The translations under genes and the position numbers were made by a program. The notes beneath the pieces were generated by a model. That model did not search any database and was not told the DNA's origin. It worked only from the letters and a program-made list of their open reading frames with translations. A stretch of DNA of 33,265 nucleotides from NCBI GenBank assembly GCA_947304585.1, contig CAMZBI010000025.1:1-33265 (forward strand), written 5' to 3'. This stretch comes from an uncultured Clostridia bacterium. Its GTDB lineage: Bacteria; Bacillota; Clostridia; UBA1212. Of the stretch, positions 8,099 through 15,628 are shown piece by piece; within the stretch, counting starts at the first letter, position 1; the number at the start of each line of letters is the position of its first letter.

Positions 8099-8821
8099 CT
8101 ATATTTTGACTACGTTTTGGTACCTTGTGGGCAGCCCCTCTCTGTACAGGTGGCTGTCGTTTGAGTGCTGCAGGGTTTTGGGAATCACGTATCCCTCGCT
8201 GTTTGGCGAGAACTCCACAACCGTCATGCCGCTGTGCCCGATGTCAAAGTGACTCGAATAGAGAGGATAGGGGATGTCCAGCAGGCAGCTTAGAAAAGCG
8301 ATGCCAAATCCCTGGTGGGCGAAAAGGGCGATACGCTTGTCGTTGTGTTTTACGGGGGTGTAGAGGCCTTTTTCCGGATCGTGGCTGTACCCGAGTTCCA
8401 GCAGAAAATCGTCAACGGACTTTTGCACCACTTCCACGCCCTCCTTGAAAGGCTGATCTGCGAACAGGGGCGACTCCGCCCAGTGCCTGCCGAGGGCCAG
8501 CACCTCCGGCTCGTTGAAAAGTCTGTTGTATTTTGCGGTGAAAAACGCCCAGGTGAGGTTTGGCGTTTCGTCATATCTCACGGTGAAATATTTCCAGGCA
8601 ACGTCTTCCTTGGCCCAATCGCACATGACCGGTTTTATCTTGAGGAGATCGCAGGTGGGCTGGGCGGTGAGATAGGCCCGGGGCAGGCTTGAAGTGTAGA
8701 CCGCATCAAGTCCGTACACGCCAAGTCTTTTGGCAAGAGCATCTGCCTGCTTGAAGCCTTGCGGGGTGAGAGTGTTATTGGCGTAGTCGGGGTCGCCGTG
8801 GCGAATAACGAACAGCAGCAT
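8099..8821 (-). CDS. histidine phosphatase superfamily (phosphoglycerate-mutase-like) protein
   Basis: The 240-residue protein begins LLFVIRHGDPDYANNTLTP, containing the RHG phosphohistidine motif (His at residue 8) that forms the covalent intermediate. A downstream LFAHQGFG supplies the second catalytic His, and SSLPRAYLTAQ matches the conserved SxxxRA(x)xTA motif. Substrate specificity in this superfamily (sugar phosphates, nucleotides, phosphoproteins, alpha-ribazole phosphate) cannot be read from the sequence, and the neighbours offer no pathway clue. CAAGGAG lies about 6 nt before the ATG on the minus strand, and a promoter is placed at 8872-8900. Confidence 0.92.
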   Translation of the reverse strand: MLLFVIRHGDPDYANNTLTPQGFKQADALAKRLGVYGLDAVYTSSLPRAYLTAQPTCDLLKIKPVMCDWAKEDVAWKYFTVRYDETPNLTWAFFTAKYNRLFNEPEVLALGRHWAESPLFADQPFKEGVEVVQKSVDDFLLELGYSHDPEKGLYTPVKHNDKRIALFAHQGFGIAFLSCLLDIPYPLYSSHFDIGHSGMTVVEFSPNSEGYVIPKTLQHSNDSHLYREGLPTRYQNVVKI

Positions 8822-8871
8822 AGCTTTCTCCTTGATCCTTCGAATTGTACCGGCAATTTACCGCTGCGGAA

Positions 8872-8900
8872 ATTATACCACAATTGTCCCGCGCTCACAA
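8872..8900 (-). promoter_or_regulatory. sigma-A promoter for the phosphatase (minus strand)
   Basis: On the minus strand TTGTGA (8895-8900) and TATAAT (8872-8877) are separated by 17 bp. It is back to back with the promoter of the lipoprotein gene at 8933-8961, so the region 8822-9048 is a divergent promoter region. Confidence 0.65.
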
Positions 8901-8932
8901 CAGCCGGAAGCGGTCCCCGAAGCTCGGAACTG

Positions 8933-8961
8933 TTGAATTTTTATGCGGGTGAGAATATAAT
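8933..8961 (+). promoter_or_regulatory. sigma-A promoter for the modular lipoprotein
   Basis: TTGAAT (8933-8938) and a perfect TATAAT (8956-8961) are 17 bp apart, giving a leader of about 80 nt before ATG 9049. Confidence 0.72.
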
Positions 8962-9048
8962 AAAGAGAGACTGCGCGGAGCGCGGAGTAAGAGCCGGAAA
9001 ATTTGACGGCACAATGCCCGGACGTGATCCGGGGGGGGATGAATTAAG

Positions 9049-10824
9049 ATGAAAAAAACGGCTGTAATACTCATTATTGCTATTTGCGTCATAATTGCGG
9101 CGGGATGCGTTGCTTTAGAAAACGATGGTTTAAAGACGCTTCCCGGAAATGCATTTGTGAAGAATGATGACGCTGATCCCGGAGCTCAGCCTGCCGGAGA
9201 AAACAACGGAGATCCTGAAGAGACGAAACCTTCTCAAGATCCTTCGGGGGAGAAAGGAGACTCGCGGATCACCGCTGAAGAGACTGCGGATGCATCTCCT
9301 GAAACGGCGCAGGCAGACGAAACGCCTGAACTGACGGGAGTGCCTGACGTCACGGAAGAACCCGAGATCACCGAAAAACCCGAGATCACCGAAACTCCTG
9401 AGGTTACGGAGACTCCCGAGCCTGAGGAGACTCCTTTTGTTACGGAGCCGCCCGTAATAACCGGTCCTCCGATCGAGTCCGCGGAGCCGACTGTTTCGCC
9501 GGAGCCGACTGTTTCGCCGGAACCGACCGCTTCGCCTGCACCGGCGCCTACCGAACCGCCGGAGTATATTGATTATCAGAACGTGGACCCTGAGACGAGG
9601 GCGTACATATTAAGTCTGTTCCATCCTGCGGATCATGTGACGCCGGATATTCTTCCGCTGTGGACCGGAGAGGTCGTCAGCCCCGACAAGGATGACCTGA
9701 CCTATATTGTTTCATTGTCCGACTTTCTGTCAAAGGAAGACGTAATTATGGCCGGCGTAAAAGTCAGCCTCATAGATCCGAACACGCGCGAAACGTTTGG
9801 ATACGCTTATACAAACAAGGACGGGATCGCGGTCATAACGATCCCGAGAAAACCCAGGTATTATCTTGGATTTGCCGTGGAAAGCGAAGCGCTGGAGGCC
9901 CTTCACAGTTTCATATACAACTCCTATGATACGGGATTTTTCGCGGACGAGTACGCATTCCCGCCGTCAATGGATCCCGAAGCGGTAAGGCTCCGGCTCA
10001 ACAGAGGACTCGTGTTTAAACACACCGTAGACACTTTGAAAACGGACCTGATGAAAACCGTGAAGATCGTTTTTATCGACAAGAAGACCGGCCAGCCGAG
10101 AGCAAACGTCAAGTTCCAGCTTATTTCGGATTCTTACGCGAATCACAACGGTATTGTTTTTGAGACCGGAACCGACGGATCCTGCCGCGTAAGAATGACG
10201 ACTGACGAGATCGGAAAACTGAACAGTATCGGATATCTCCCGGACGAATATCCGAGAATGGACAACGCAGAGTATCGCTTTGACGGGGACACCGTTTACG
10301 CGTATTACGATCCGATAACCTCCGTCACTTATACTGTGTATTTCAGGGACGAGGACGGCAACCCGCTTCAGGGCGTAAAGGTCTCAACCGACGATAATCT
10401 GAAATTCGTCACGGACGAAGACGGCAAATTTGTCTATGTCTCCGATGACGTGAAGAATTACTATCGCATGTTCTTTATTAACGCTAAACTGAAAGGGTAT
10501 TTTGACAAACGGATCGAGTTAAGTTATTCCTTCGGTGAGGAAAACGTTGTCGAAATGGTCAAACAATATGAATACTCCGCGGACATAACGGTAAAAGACG
10601 CAAACGGAGACCCTGTCCGCGACGCCTCGGTATCATATCTGAACAGTTATTTTCATACTGACGCAAACGGTGTTGCCCATTGCGTCGTGACAAGCGCGAA
10701 ACTGCCGGAGGGATATTCATACGTGATCTCGGCGACTGCTATCGGATATTACGACGCGGCGGTTGATTTTGATGAAACCGTGACAGAGTACGAGCTCATT
10801 TTGCTGAAAGGAGAATCCTTCTAA
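9049..10824 (+). CDS. cell-surface lipoprotein with Pro/Thr/Glu-rich stalk and Ig-like repeats
   Basis: The 591-residue protein begins with a lipoprotein signal peptide with lipobox IAAGC, so Cys20 would be lipidated after cleavage. Residues about 45-180 form a low-complexity stalk rich in TPE/EPT motifs (for example ETPEVTETPEPEETP), partly encoded by short tandem DNA repeats. The rest contains several beta-sandwich modules of the carboxypeptidase-regulatory/prealbumin-like kind, seen as VKIVFIDKKTGQPRANVKF, YTVYFRDEDGNPLQGVKV and ADITVKDANGDPVRDASV, each followed by a TDxDG or TDANG turn. No catalytic domain is visible; a display, adhesion or polysaccharide-contact role is inferred. The gene lacks the ATTGGC/GCCAAT words frequent in neighbouring core genes, which hints at a different origin. 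Confidence 0.85.
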   Translation: MKKTAVILIIAICVIIAAGCVALENDGLKTLPGNAFVKNDDADPGAQPAGENNGDPEETKPSQDPSGEKGDSRITAEETADASPETAQADETPELTGVPDVTEEPEITEKPEITETPEVTETPEPEETPFVTEPPVITGPPIESAEPTVSPEPTVSPEPTASPAPAPTEPPEYIDYQNVDPETRAYILSLFHPADHVTPDILPLWTGEVVSPDKDDLTYIVSLSDFLSKEDVIMAGVKVSLIDPNTRETFGYAYTNKDGIAVITIPRKPRYYLGFAVESEALEALHSFIYNSYDTGFFADEYAFPPSMDPEAVRLRLNRGLVFKHTVDTLKTDLMKTVKIVFIDKKTGQPRANVKFQLISDSYANHNGIVFETGTDGSCRVRMTTDEIGKLNSIGYLPDEYPRMDNAEYRFDGDTVYAYYDPITSVTYTVYFRDEDGNPLQGVKVSTDDNLKFVTDEDGKFVYVSDDVKNYYRMFFINAKLKGYFDKRIELSYSFGEENVVEMVKQYEYSADITVKDANGDPVRDASVSYLNSYFHTDANGVAHCVVTSAKLPEGYSYVISATAIGYYDAAVDFDETVTEYELILLKGESF

Positions 10825-10863
10825 CGCGGAAAGTGATTACCGTCCGTCGGGAAGAAAGAAAAA

Positions 10864-12054
10864 ATGCTATCGAAACAGTACAGTAAAAACGTAAACGCAA
10901 GATCCGTTATAAGAGATCTTTTTGAGTACAGCAAGGCAAGGGCCGCCGAAATAGGCGCCGACAACGTGTTTGATTTCAGCATCGGCAACCCGAGCGTTCA
11001 GCCTCCGGAGTGCGTGACAAAGGTCGCCGCGGAGATACTTGCCAATGAAGATCCCGTTTCCGTGCACGGCTACCCGAGCGCGGAGGGTATCCCGTGGGTC
11101 AGAAAGGCTATTGCCGACGAGCTTAACGCGCGATTCGGGGAGTCCTACACGGAAAAAAACATCTTCATGACGATCGGCGCCGCAGCGGCGGTGACCTGCT
11201 GCGTGCGGGCGGTCTCGGACTTTGGCACCAATGACAAGATCATCACTTTTGCCCCCTATTTTCCGGAATACATGGTTTATGCCAGGAGCGCCGGCGTGAA
11301 ACTCGAAGTAATTCCGGCGGATATCGAGAATTTCCAGATCAATTTTGACGCCCTTGAAAAGGCAATTGACCGGGACACCAGAGCGATCCTGATCAATTCG
11401 CCCAACAATCCGAGCGGCGCCGTGTACAGCGAGGAAACCCTGAAAAAGCTTGGCGCGCTTCTCGATGCAAAACAGAAAGAATACGGACGCAGCATATACA
11501 TCATCTCCGACGAGCCCTACAGGGAGATCGTTTTCAGAGGGTTCAAAGTTCCCTACGTTGCCGGAATTTACGCCAATACTCTCGTCTGCTATTCCTACAG
11601 CAAGGCGATGTCTATTCCCGGCGAAAGGATCGGCTACGTCGCGTTTACGGACAGGTGCGAGGACTCGGACATTCTCCTCAAAGTTCTTGCCGGAGCCGCG
11701 AGAGACCTTGCCTACGTGGGTGTGCCTGCTCTGTATCAGCTCGTTGTGGGTAAATCCACCGGCCAGACCGCCGACCTTTCAATATATCAGGAGAACAAGG
11801 ATATCCTCTACAAGGGCCTTATCGATGCGGGGTACACCTGCGTGGAGCCCGGAGGCACTTTCTACGCTTTCCCCAGGTCCCTTGAGCCTGACGCCGTGGC
11901 TTTCTGTGAAAGGGCCAAGAAGTTTGAACTGGTGCTGGTACCGGGTGACGGATTCGGCTGCCCCGGACATTTCAGGATCGCCTTCTGCCAGCCCAAGGAA
12001 AAGGTGCAGAGGTCGCTGGAAAAGTTCAGAGAATTGGCGGAGAGCTATAAATGA
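10864..12054 (+). CDS. class I/II pyridoxal-phosphate-dependent aminotransferase
   Basis: This is a fold-type I aminotransferase of the aspartate-aminotransferase-like group (396 aa, normal length). Visible motifs are FSIGNPSVQPP near the N-terminus, HGYPSAEGIPWVRKAIA, the PLP-contacting SPNNPSGAVYS, the Asp of IISDEPYREIVF, and the Schiff-base lysine K247 in SYSKAMSIPGERIGY. The C-terminal PGDGFGCPGHFRIAF carries the carboxylate-binding Arg. The amino-acid substrate cannot be assigned. It starts 39 bp after the lipoprotein stop with only a weak GGGAAGAA ribosome site, and may share its transcript, although the two products have no obvious connection. Confidence 0.93.
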   Translation: MLSKQYSKNVNARSVIRDLFEYSKARAAEIGADNVFDFSIGNPSVQPPECVTKVAAEILANEDPVSVHGYPSAEGIPWVRKAIADELNARFGESYTEKNIFMTIGAAAAVTCCVRAVSDFGTNDKIITFAPYFPEYMVYARSAGVKLEVIPADIENFQINFDALEKAIDRDTRAILINSPNNPSGAVYSEETLKKLGALLDAKQKEYGRSIYIISDEPYREIVFRGFKVPYVAGIYANTLVCYSYSKAMSIPGERIGYVAFTDRCEDSDILLKVLAGAARDLAYVGVPALYQLVVGKSTGQTADLSIYQENKDILYKGLIDAGYTCVEPGGTFYAFPRSLEPDAVAFCERAKKFELVLVPGDGFGCPGHFRIAFCQPKEKVQRSLEKFRELAESYK

Positions 12055-12330
12055 TGCGGCTGACGCCGTAGTTGGCGCGCTGACGCGCGAGTGGGACAAC
12101 GCTGCGCGTCTCAGTGGGTGCGGAGCAAGCTCCGCAAGTGATGCGGCAATGCCGCAGTAATTACGCCGCACTTTTAACTTTTCGCTACTAACTGTTAACT
12201 TGCGCGAAGCCGCACCACTCGCGCCGCAGGTGCGCACCACTCGAGCCGCAGGCTCGCCTCACCCGGCGAAGCCGCACCACTCGCGCCGCAGGTGCGCACC
12301 ACTCGAGCCGCAGGCTCGCATTAACCAATC
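12055..12330. repeat. field of short palindromes joined by ACCACTC/AGTGG linkers
   Basis: The 305-bp gap is almost entirely made of small inverted repeats: GCGGAG-CAAG-CTCCGC, GCGGC-AAT-GCCGC, GAGCC-GCA-GGCTC and GCGCC-GCAG-GTGCGC, separated by linkers such as AGTGAT or ACCACTC. A central AT-rich strip resembles the reverse complement of the AGTTAACAGTT linker seen elsewhere. Stems keep their pairing while 3-base loops vary between copies (GCA, GAA, AAA, GGA). Small ORFs across it are by-products of the repeats. No clear promoter for the next gene was found in the remaining 30 bp. Confidence 0.75.
12204..12319 (+). repeat. perfect 54-bp direct repeat, two copies, period 62 bp
   Basis: Positions 12204-12257 and 12266-12319 are identical over 54 bp, separated by 8 bp. 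Each copy contains the palindromes GCGCCGCAGGTGCGC and CGAGCCGCAGGCTCG. Identity without any change points to a recent local duplication within the palindrome field. Confidence 0.9.
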
Positions 12331-12359
12331 ACCACTCACTAAATCGGAGGTTTTGTGAC

Positions 12360-13049
12360 ATGAAAAGATCGGAAATCAACAAAGCGTTAAAAGAACTGGA
12401 AGCAATGTGCAGGGAGTGCAGATTCCAATTGCCGCCTTTCTGCAGTTTCACGCCTGAGCAGTGGAAGACCCTCGGCCACGAATATGACGAGGTCCGCGAG
12501 TGCATGCTCGGCTGGGATATAACAGATTACGGCATGGGCGATTTCGAAAAGGTCGGTTTTTCGCTCATCACCATAAGAAACGGCAACCGCCTCATGCCCG
12601 ACAAATATCCGAAAGTCTACGCGGAAAAAATACTCTACCTCAAAGAGGGTCAGTACGCGCTGAACCACTTCCACTGGTATAAAACCGAGGATATAATCAA
12701 CAGGGGCGGTGGCAACATCCTCATCCGTGTTTACAATTCCCACGAGGACGAGACGATCGATTACGAGAGCGACGTAACGGTCCACACCGACGGCAGAACG
12801 TATACGGTTCCCGCCGGAACGCAGATCAGGCTCACGCCGGGTGAGAGCATACACATCACGCAGAGACTTTACCATGACTTTTCGGTGGAGCCCGGCACAG
12901 GCAACGTGCTTCTTGGCGAGGTCAGCCAGTGCAACGACGACAACAACGACAACCACTTTGATCCCCCCGCCGGCAGATTCCCGGCAATCGAAGAGGACGA
13001 GCCCGCCTACAGGCTGCTCTGCAACGAGTATCCCCCGGCAAAGGACTGA
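12360..13049 (+). CDS. D-lyxose ketol-isomerase
   Basis: This 229-residue cupin-fold enzyme interconverts D-lyxose and D-xylulose (many members also accept D-mannose/D-fructose) with a divalent metal such as Mn2+. The metal site of the family is visible: the two His and the Glu/Lys of NHFHWYKTEDIINRGGG, and a later Glu/His pair in LTPGESIHITQRLYHDF. The C-terminal LGEVSQCNDDNNDNHF is also characteristic. A clear GGAGG lies about 8 nt before ATG 12360. No sugar transporter or kinase is adjacent, so the gene appears to stand alone. The gap to the next gene (13050-13209) has two small hairpins and GCCAATGG/TTGGCG words but no gene. Confidence 0.92.
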   Translation: MKRSEINKALKELEAMCRECRFQLPPFCSFTPEQWKTLGHEYDEVRECMLGWDITDYGMGDFEKVGFSLITIRNGNRLMPDKYPKVYAEKILYLKEGQYALNHFHWYKTEDIINRGGGNILIRVYNSHEDETIDYESDVTVHTDGRTYTVPAGTQIRLTPGESIHITQRLYHDFSVEPGTGNVLLGEVSQCNDDNNDNHFDPPAGRFPAIEEDEPAYRLLCNEYPPAKD

Positions 13050-13209
13050 CGGTCTGACGCCAATGGCTTTTGGCGCAAGCTTATAAAAGCAAAGGGCCTA
13101 AGGCAACCCCCGGAAGGCCGAAAATATTATTGGCGCAAAAAAGGTACGTCCGGGGCATTTTCCCGGCATTGGCGGCATGGTGCGCGTTTTTGTGAAGGAA
13201 TAGGTTCAG

Positions 13210-15204
13210 ATGGCAGGAGTACTGTTGCTGATATATTATATTGTTCTCGGCGTGGTTGCCGGGGCGGTGCTGTTCGAGTCCGAGGACTCCTGGCTGAGAA
13301 AGATCTGGCTGGGGGGCGTTGTCGGTATGATGCTGCTCATGTGGTCCCACGTGCCTTTCTCGTTCATTTTCGGGTTCAGTGAGCTGTCCCACCTGCTGGG
13401 AATGGTCCTTGCGTTTCTGACGGTGACGGGAATCGCAGTCGGCAAGGCTCTGTACACAGCCAAGGCAGGACGGTCCGGCGACAGGGTCGTAAAAGGTTTT
13501 AAGGATGCTCTTGGACTTCCTTTTGCCCGCTTTTACACAGGGCTTAAGAAAAAAGACGTGTGGATGCTTGCACTTACCGTGCCATTCCTGGTCCTTGCCG
13601 TGTTCCTCATCGTGACCCACACCCTGAACTACGACGACGGGGCATACTACACGGGCCAATGCACCTACGGCGACATGAACATGCACCTGGGATTCATCAC
13701 CAGCATCGCCAGGCAGCAGAATTTCCCGCCAACGTATTCCCTCATGGGCGGAGTGGAGCCCCTCAACTACCCCTTCCTCTGCGATTCGGTGTCGGCTTCC
13801 CTGCTGCTCTTCGGGTCCTCCCTGAGGACGGCCTACATGGCGCCGATGTTCGTGGCTTTTATGCTGGTCTACATGGGCGTCTGGTATCTGGCGGAGGCGA
13901 TACTTGAGAAACCGGGCAGGACGGCCCTTGCATACGTGTTCTTCCTGCTTGACGGCGGTCTGGGAATCTTCTATTTCTTAGACGGCACCAAGACGAACCC
14001 CAAAAACTTCACCAGGATCTTTACTGCCTTTTACGAGACGCCAACGAACCTGGTGGGCGAGAATGTGCGCTGGACCAATGTGATCGCCGACATGCTGCTG
14101 CCCCAGAGGGCAACGCTGTTCGGTTGGATGTGCCTCTTTGCGGTGCTTTTCGTGCTGTATAAGGCTGTGTTTGCGGGTAAGAGGAGCTATTTCCCTGTGG
14201 CCGGTGTGCTGGCGGGGCTGCTGCCCATGATCCACACCCACTCCTATTTTGCCGCGGGACTTATCGCGATTCCCTGGATCATTGCCAGCTGTATAAGAGA
14301 TAGATTCAATCGCAAGACCATATTCGGATGGCTTGCCTTCGGTCTGCCTGCATTGGCAATATCGGTGCCCCAACTGCTGATCTGGACGTTTAATGCGGTT
14401 GGCGGCGAGAACTTCGTGAGATTTGTGTTCAATTGGTCCAACAGCGAGCAGGGGGACAGCTGGATCTGGTTCTGGGTGAAGAACATTGGCGTGTGCTTCC
14501 TGCTGCTGCCCTCGGCTTTCCTCAGCGCGGAGAACAAAAAGAAACTCATCTACCTGGGGCCCTTCCTCATCTTCACGGTGGCGGAGCTCATCGTTTTCCA
14601 GCCCAACCTCTACGACAACATAAAGCTGTTCTTCGTCTGGTATCTTTTCATGGCGATAATGTTTGCGGATTTCGTCGGCAAGTGCTACGAGAAGCTTAAA
14701 GGCATCCGGGGCGTGAGGCTGGCAGTGGCGATCCTGGTGATCTTTATGACGATCTCCGGCACTCTTACTATTGGCAGGGAGGTGGCGTCGGGTCTTCGGG
14801 ACAAGGAGAAGAACGAGGGCGCAGCCTACCAGCTCTACAACGAGGCCAACGTGTCCGCGGCTGAGTGGATCGAGACCAATACGGAGCCTGATGCGGTGTT
14901 CCTTTGCCACAACAACCACAACAACACCATCGCATCCCTCACAGGCAGAAACATTTACGTTGGCGCGGGGACCTTCCTCTATTTCCATGGGGTGAACTAC
15001 CAGAGCAGGGAGCGGCTGATGCGGCAGATGCTCACCGACGAGGAGGCCTTTGAGGCCCACCGGGAGGAGGCGGATATCGACTACGTTTATATTGGCGATT
15101 ACGAGCGGGGCAACTACGGCTCTGATCTCATAACCCAGTATCTCAGGGACAACTACGAAAAGGTGTACAGCGACAAGGGAATAGAGATATTCAAAGTCAG
15201 GTGA
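13210..15204 (+). CDS. large multi-pass membrane protein, GT-C glycosyltransferase-like
   Basis: The 664-residue protein has roughly a dozen hydrophobic helices up to about residue 525 and a soluble C-terminal part. After the fourth or fifth helix an extracytoplasmic loop reads LNYDDGAYYTGQ (D142, D143), continuing TYGDMNMHLGFITSIA; an acidic pair in the first large loop is the usual catalytic signature of GT-C transferases that use polyprenyl-phosphate sugars. The tail contains AAEWIETNTEPDAVFLCHN and DIDYVYIGDYE, a pattern common at the ends of bacterial GT-C and related proteins. It therefore probably transfers sugars to surface glycans or lipids, but donor and acceptor are unknown and a non-enzymatic membrane protein cannot be excluded. 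GAAGGAA precedes ATG 13210. Confidence 0.8.
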   Translation: MAGVLLLIYYIVLGVVAGAVLFESEDSWLRKIWLGGVVGMMLLMWSHVPFSFIFGFSELSHLLGMVLAFLTVTGIAVGKALYTAKAGRSGDRVVKGFKDALGLPFARFYTGLKKKDVWMLALTVPFLVLAVFLIVTHTLNYDDGAYYTGQCTYGDMNMHLGFITSIARQQNFPPTYSLMGGVEPLNYPFLCDSVSASLLLFGSSLRTAYMAPMFVAFMLVYMGVWYLAEAILEKPGRTALAYVFFLLDGGLGIFYFLDGTKTNPKNFTRIFTAFYETPTNLVGENVRWTNVIADMLLPQRATLFGWMCLFAVLFVLYKAVFAGKRSYFPVAGVLAGLLPMIHTHSYFAAGLIAIPWIIASCIRDRFNRKTIFGWLAFGLPALAISVPQLLIWTFNAVGGENFVRFVFNWSNSEQGDSWIWFWVKNIGVCFLLLPSAFLSAENKKKLIYLGPFLIFTVAELIVFQPNLYDNIKLFFVWYLFMAIMFADFVGKCYEKLKGIRGVRLAVAILVIFMTISGTLTIGREVASGLRDKEKNEGAAYQLYNEANVSAAEWIETNTEPDAVFLCHNNHNNTIASLTGRNIYVGAGTFLYFHGVNYQSRERLMRQMLTDEEAFEAHREEADIDYVYIGDYERGNYGSDLITQYLRDNYEKVYSDKGIEIFKVR

Positions 15205-15267
15205 CCGCCGCCAATGGCCCGAAAACTGCGCGAAATCAGCAGTTAAGCTTATTTCAATATTGCCGAG

Positions 15268-15440
15268 TATAATTAAAATCACTAAGGGGCACGGAACCCT
15301 TAAGTGAACACAAGATGATTGCGGGATAAATCCTCCTTTCCATTGTGGCAAAAACTCCTTTCTTTTTCATAGCCCGTAATTATCTGACCCTTTCTCCTTT
15401 CTAAAACAGGCAGCCTGAACGCGACGGCTGCTTGTTTTAT
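15268..15440 (+). ncRNA. candidate small RNA or 3'UTR element with three anti-Shine-Dalgarno motifs
   Basis: The 400-bp gap after the GT-C gene has a perfect -10 TATAAT (15268-15273; the -35 is poor), an early hairpin with CACTAAGGG and CCCTTAAGTG arms, and a terminator at 15403-15438. Between them the octamer CTCCTTTC occurs three times exactly, at 15333-15340, 15355-15362 and 15394-15401. This octamer matches the anti-Shine-Dalgarno end of 16S rRNA, so in RNA it could pair with GAAAGGAG-type ribosome sites. C/U-rich seed motifs in single-stranded stretches are typical of Gram-positive regulatory RNAs. It could be an independent small RNA or a processed 3' end of the upstream mRNA. It is a hypothesis only. 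Confidence 0.35.
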
Positions 15441-15441
15441 G
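15403..15441. terminator. Rho-independent terminator
   Basis: AAAACAGGCAGCC (15403-15415) pairs with GGCTGCTTGTTTT (15426-15438) around a 10-nt loop, with one G-U pair, and is followed by a short U-rich end. It would terminate the GT-C gene transcript or the small RNA candidate. Confidence 0.8.
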
Positions 15442-15524
15442 TACAGGATCAAGGCGAAGGCAGCCCTTGGCGGGGCTGAAAGGGAGCTTCACAAATAAAC
15501 GCAGCAGACCGTCCATCGTTTTGT

Positions 15525-15553
15525 TTGTCTTTTTAAGGCCCGGAATGTATAAT
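15525..15553 (+). promoter_or_regulatory. promoter for the first acyl-CoA ligase
   Basis: TTGTCT (15525-15530) and a perfect TATAAT (15548-15553) are spaced by 17 bp. The transcript would start about 15560 and probably covers the ligase and the esterase lipoprotein that follows. Confidence 0.6.
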
Positions 15554-15628
15554 TGAAGATGCGGCGGGAGATCCCGGAAAAATGGCATGGTTAATTATTG
15601 CCGCCGCGGAAGGTTGACGGGCTGTTTT

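Noticed and set aside
12204..12319. CRISPR-like repeat pair
   Set aside because: There are only two copies with an 8-bp gap, made of internal palindromes belonging to the dispersed family.
13978..15351. 457-codon open frame on the minus strand
   Set aside because: It is antisense to the multi-pass GT-C-like gene, which has clear membrane helices; the shadow frame has none.
15255..15370. Small minus-strand ORF of about 38 codons with GAAAGGAG words nearby
   Set aside because: The GAAAGGAG words are the complement of the three anti-SD octamers. The spacing to the ATG is poor and the peptide matches nothing I know, so the plus-strand RNA reading was preferred, without certainty.
15587..15628. 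Upstream start for the first acyl-CoA ligase
   Set aside because: It would add 14 residues (VNYCRRGRLTGCF-like) atypical of the family. It remains possible, because the ribosome sites of both starts are poor.
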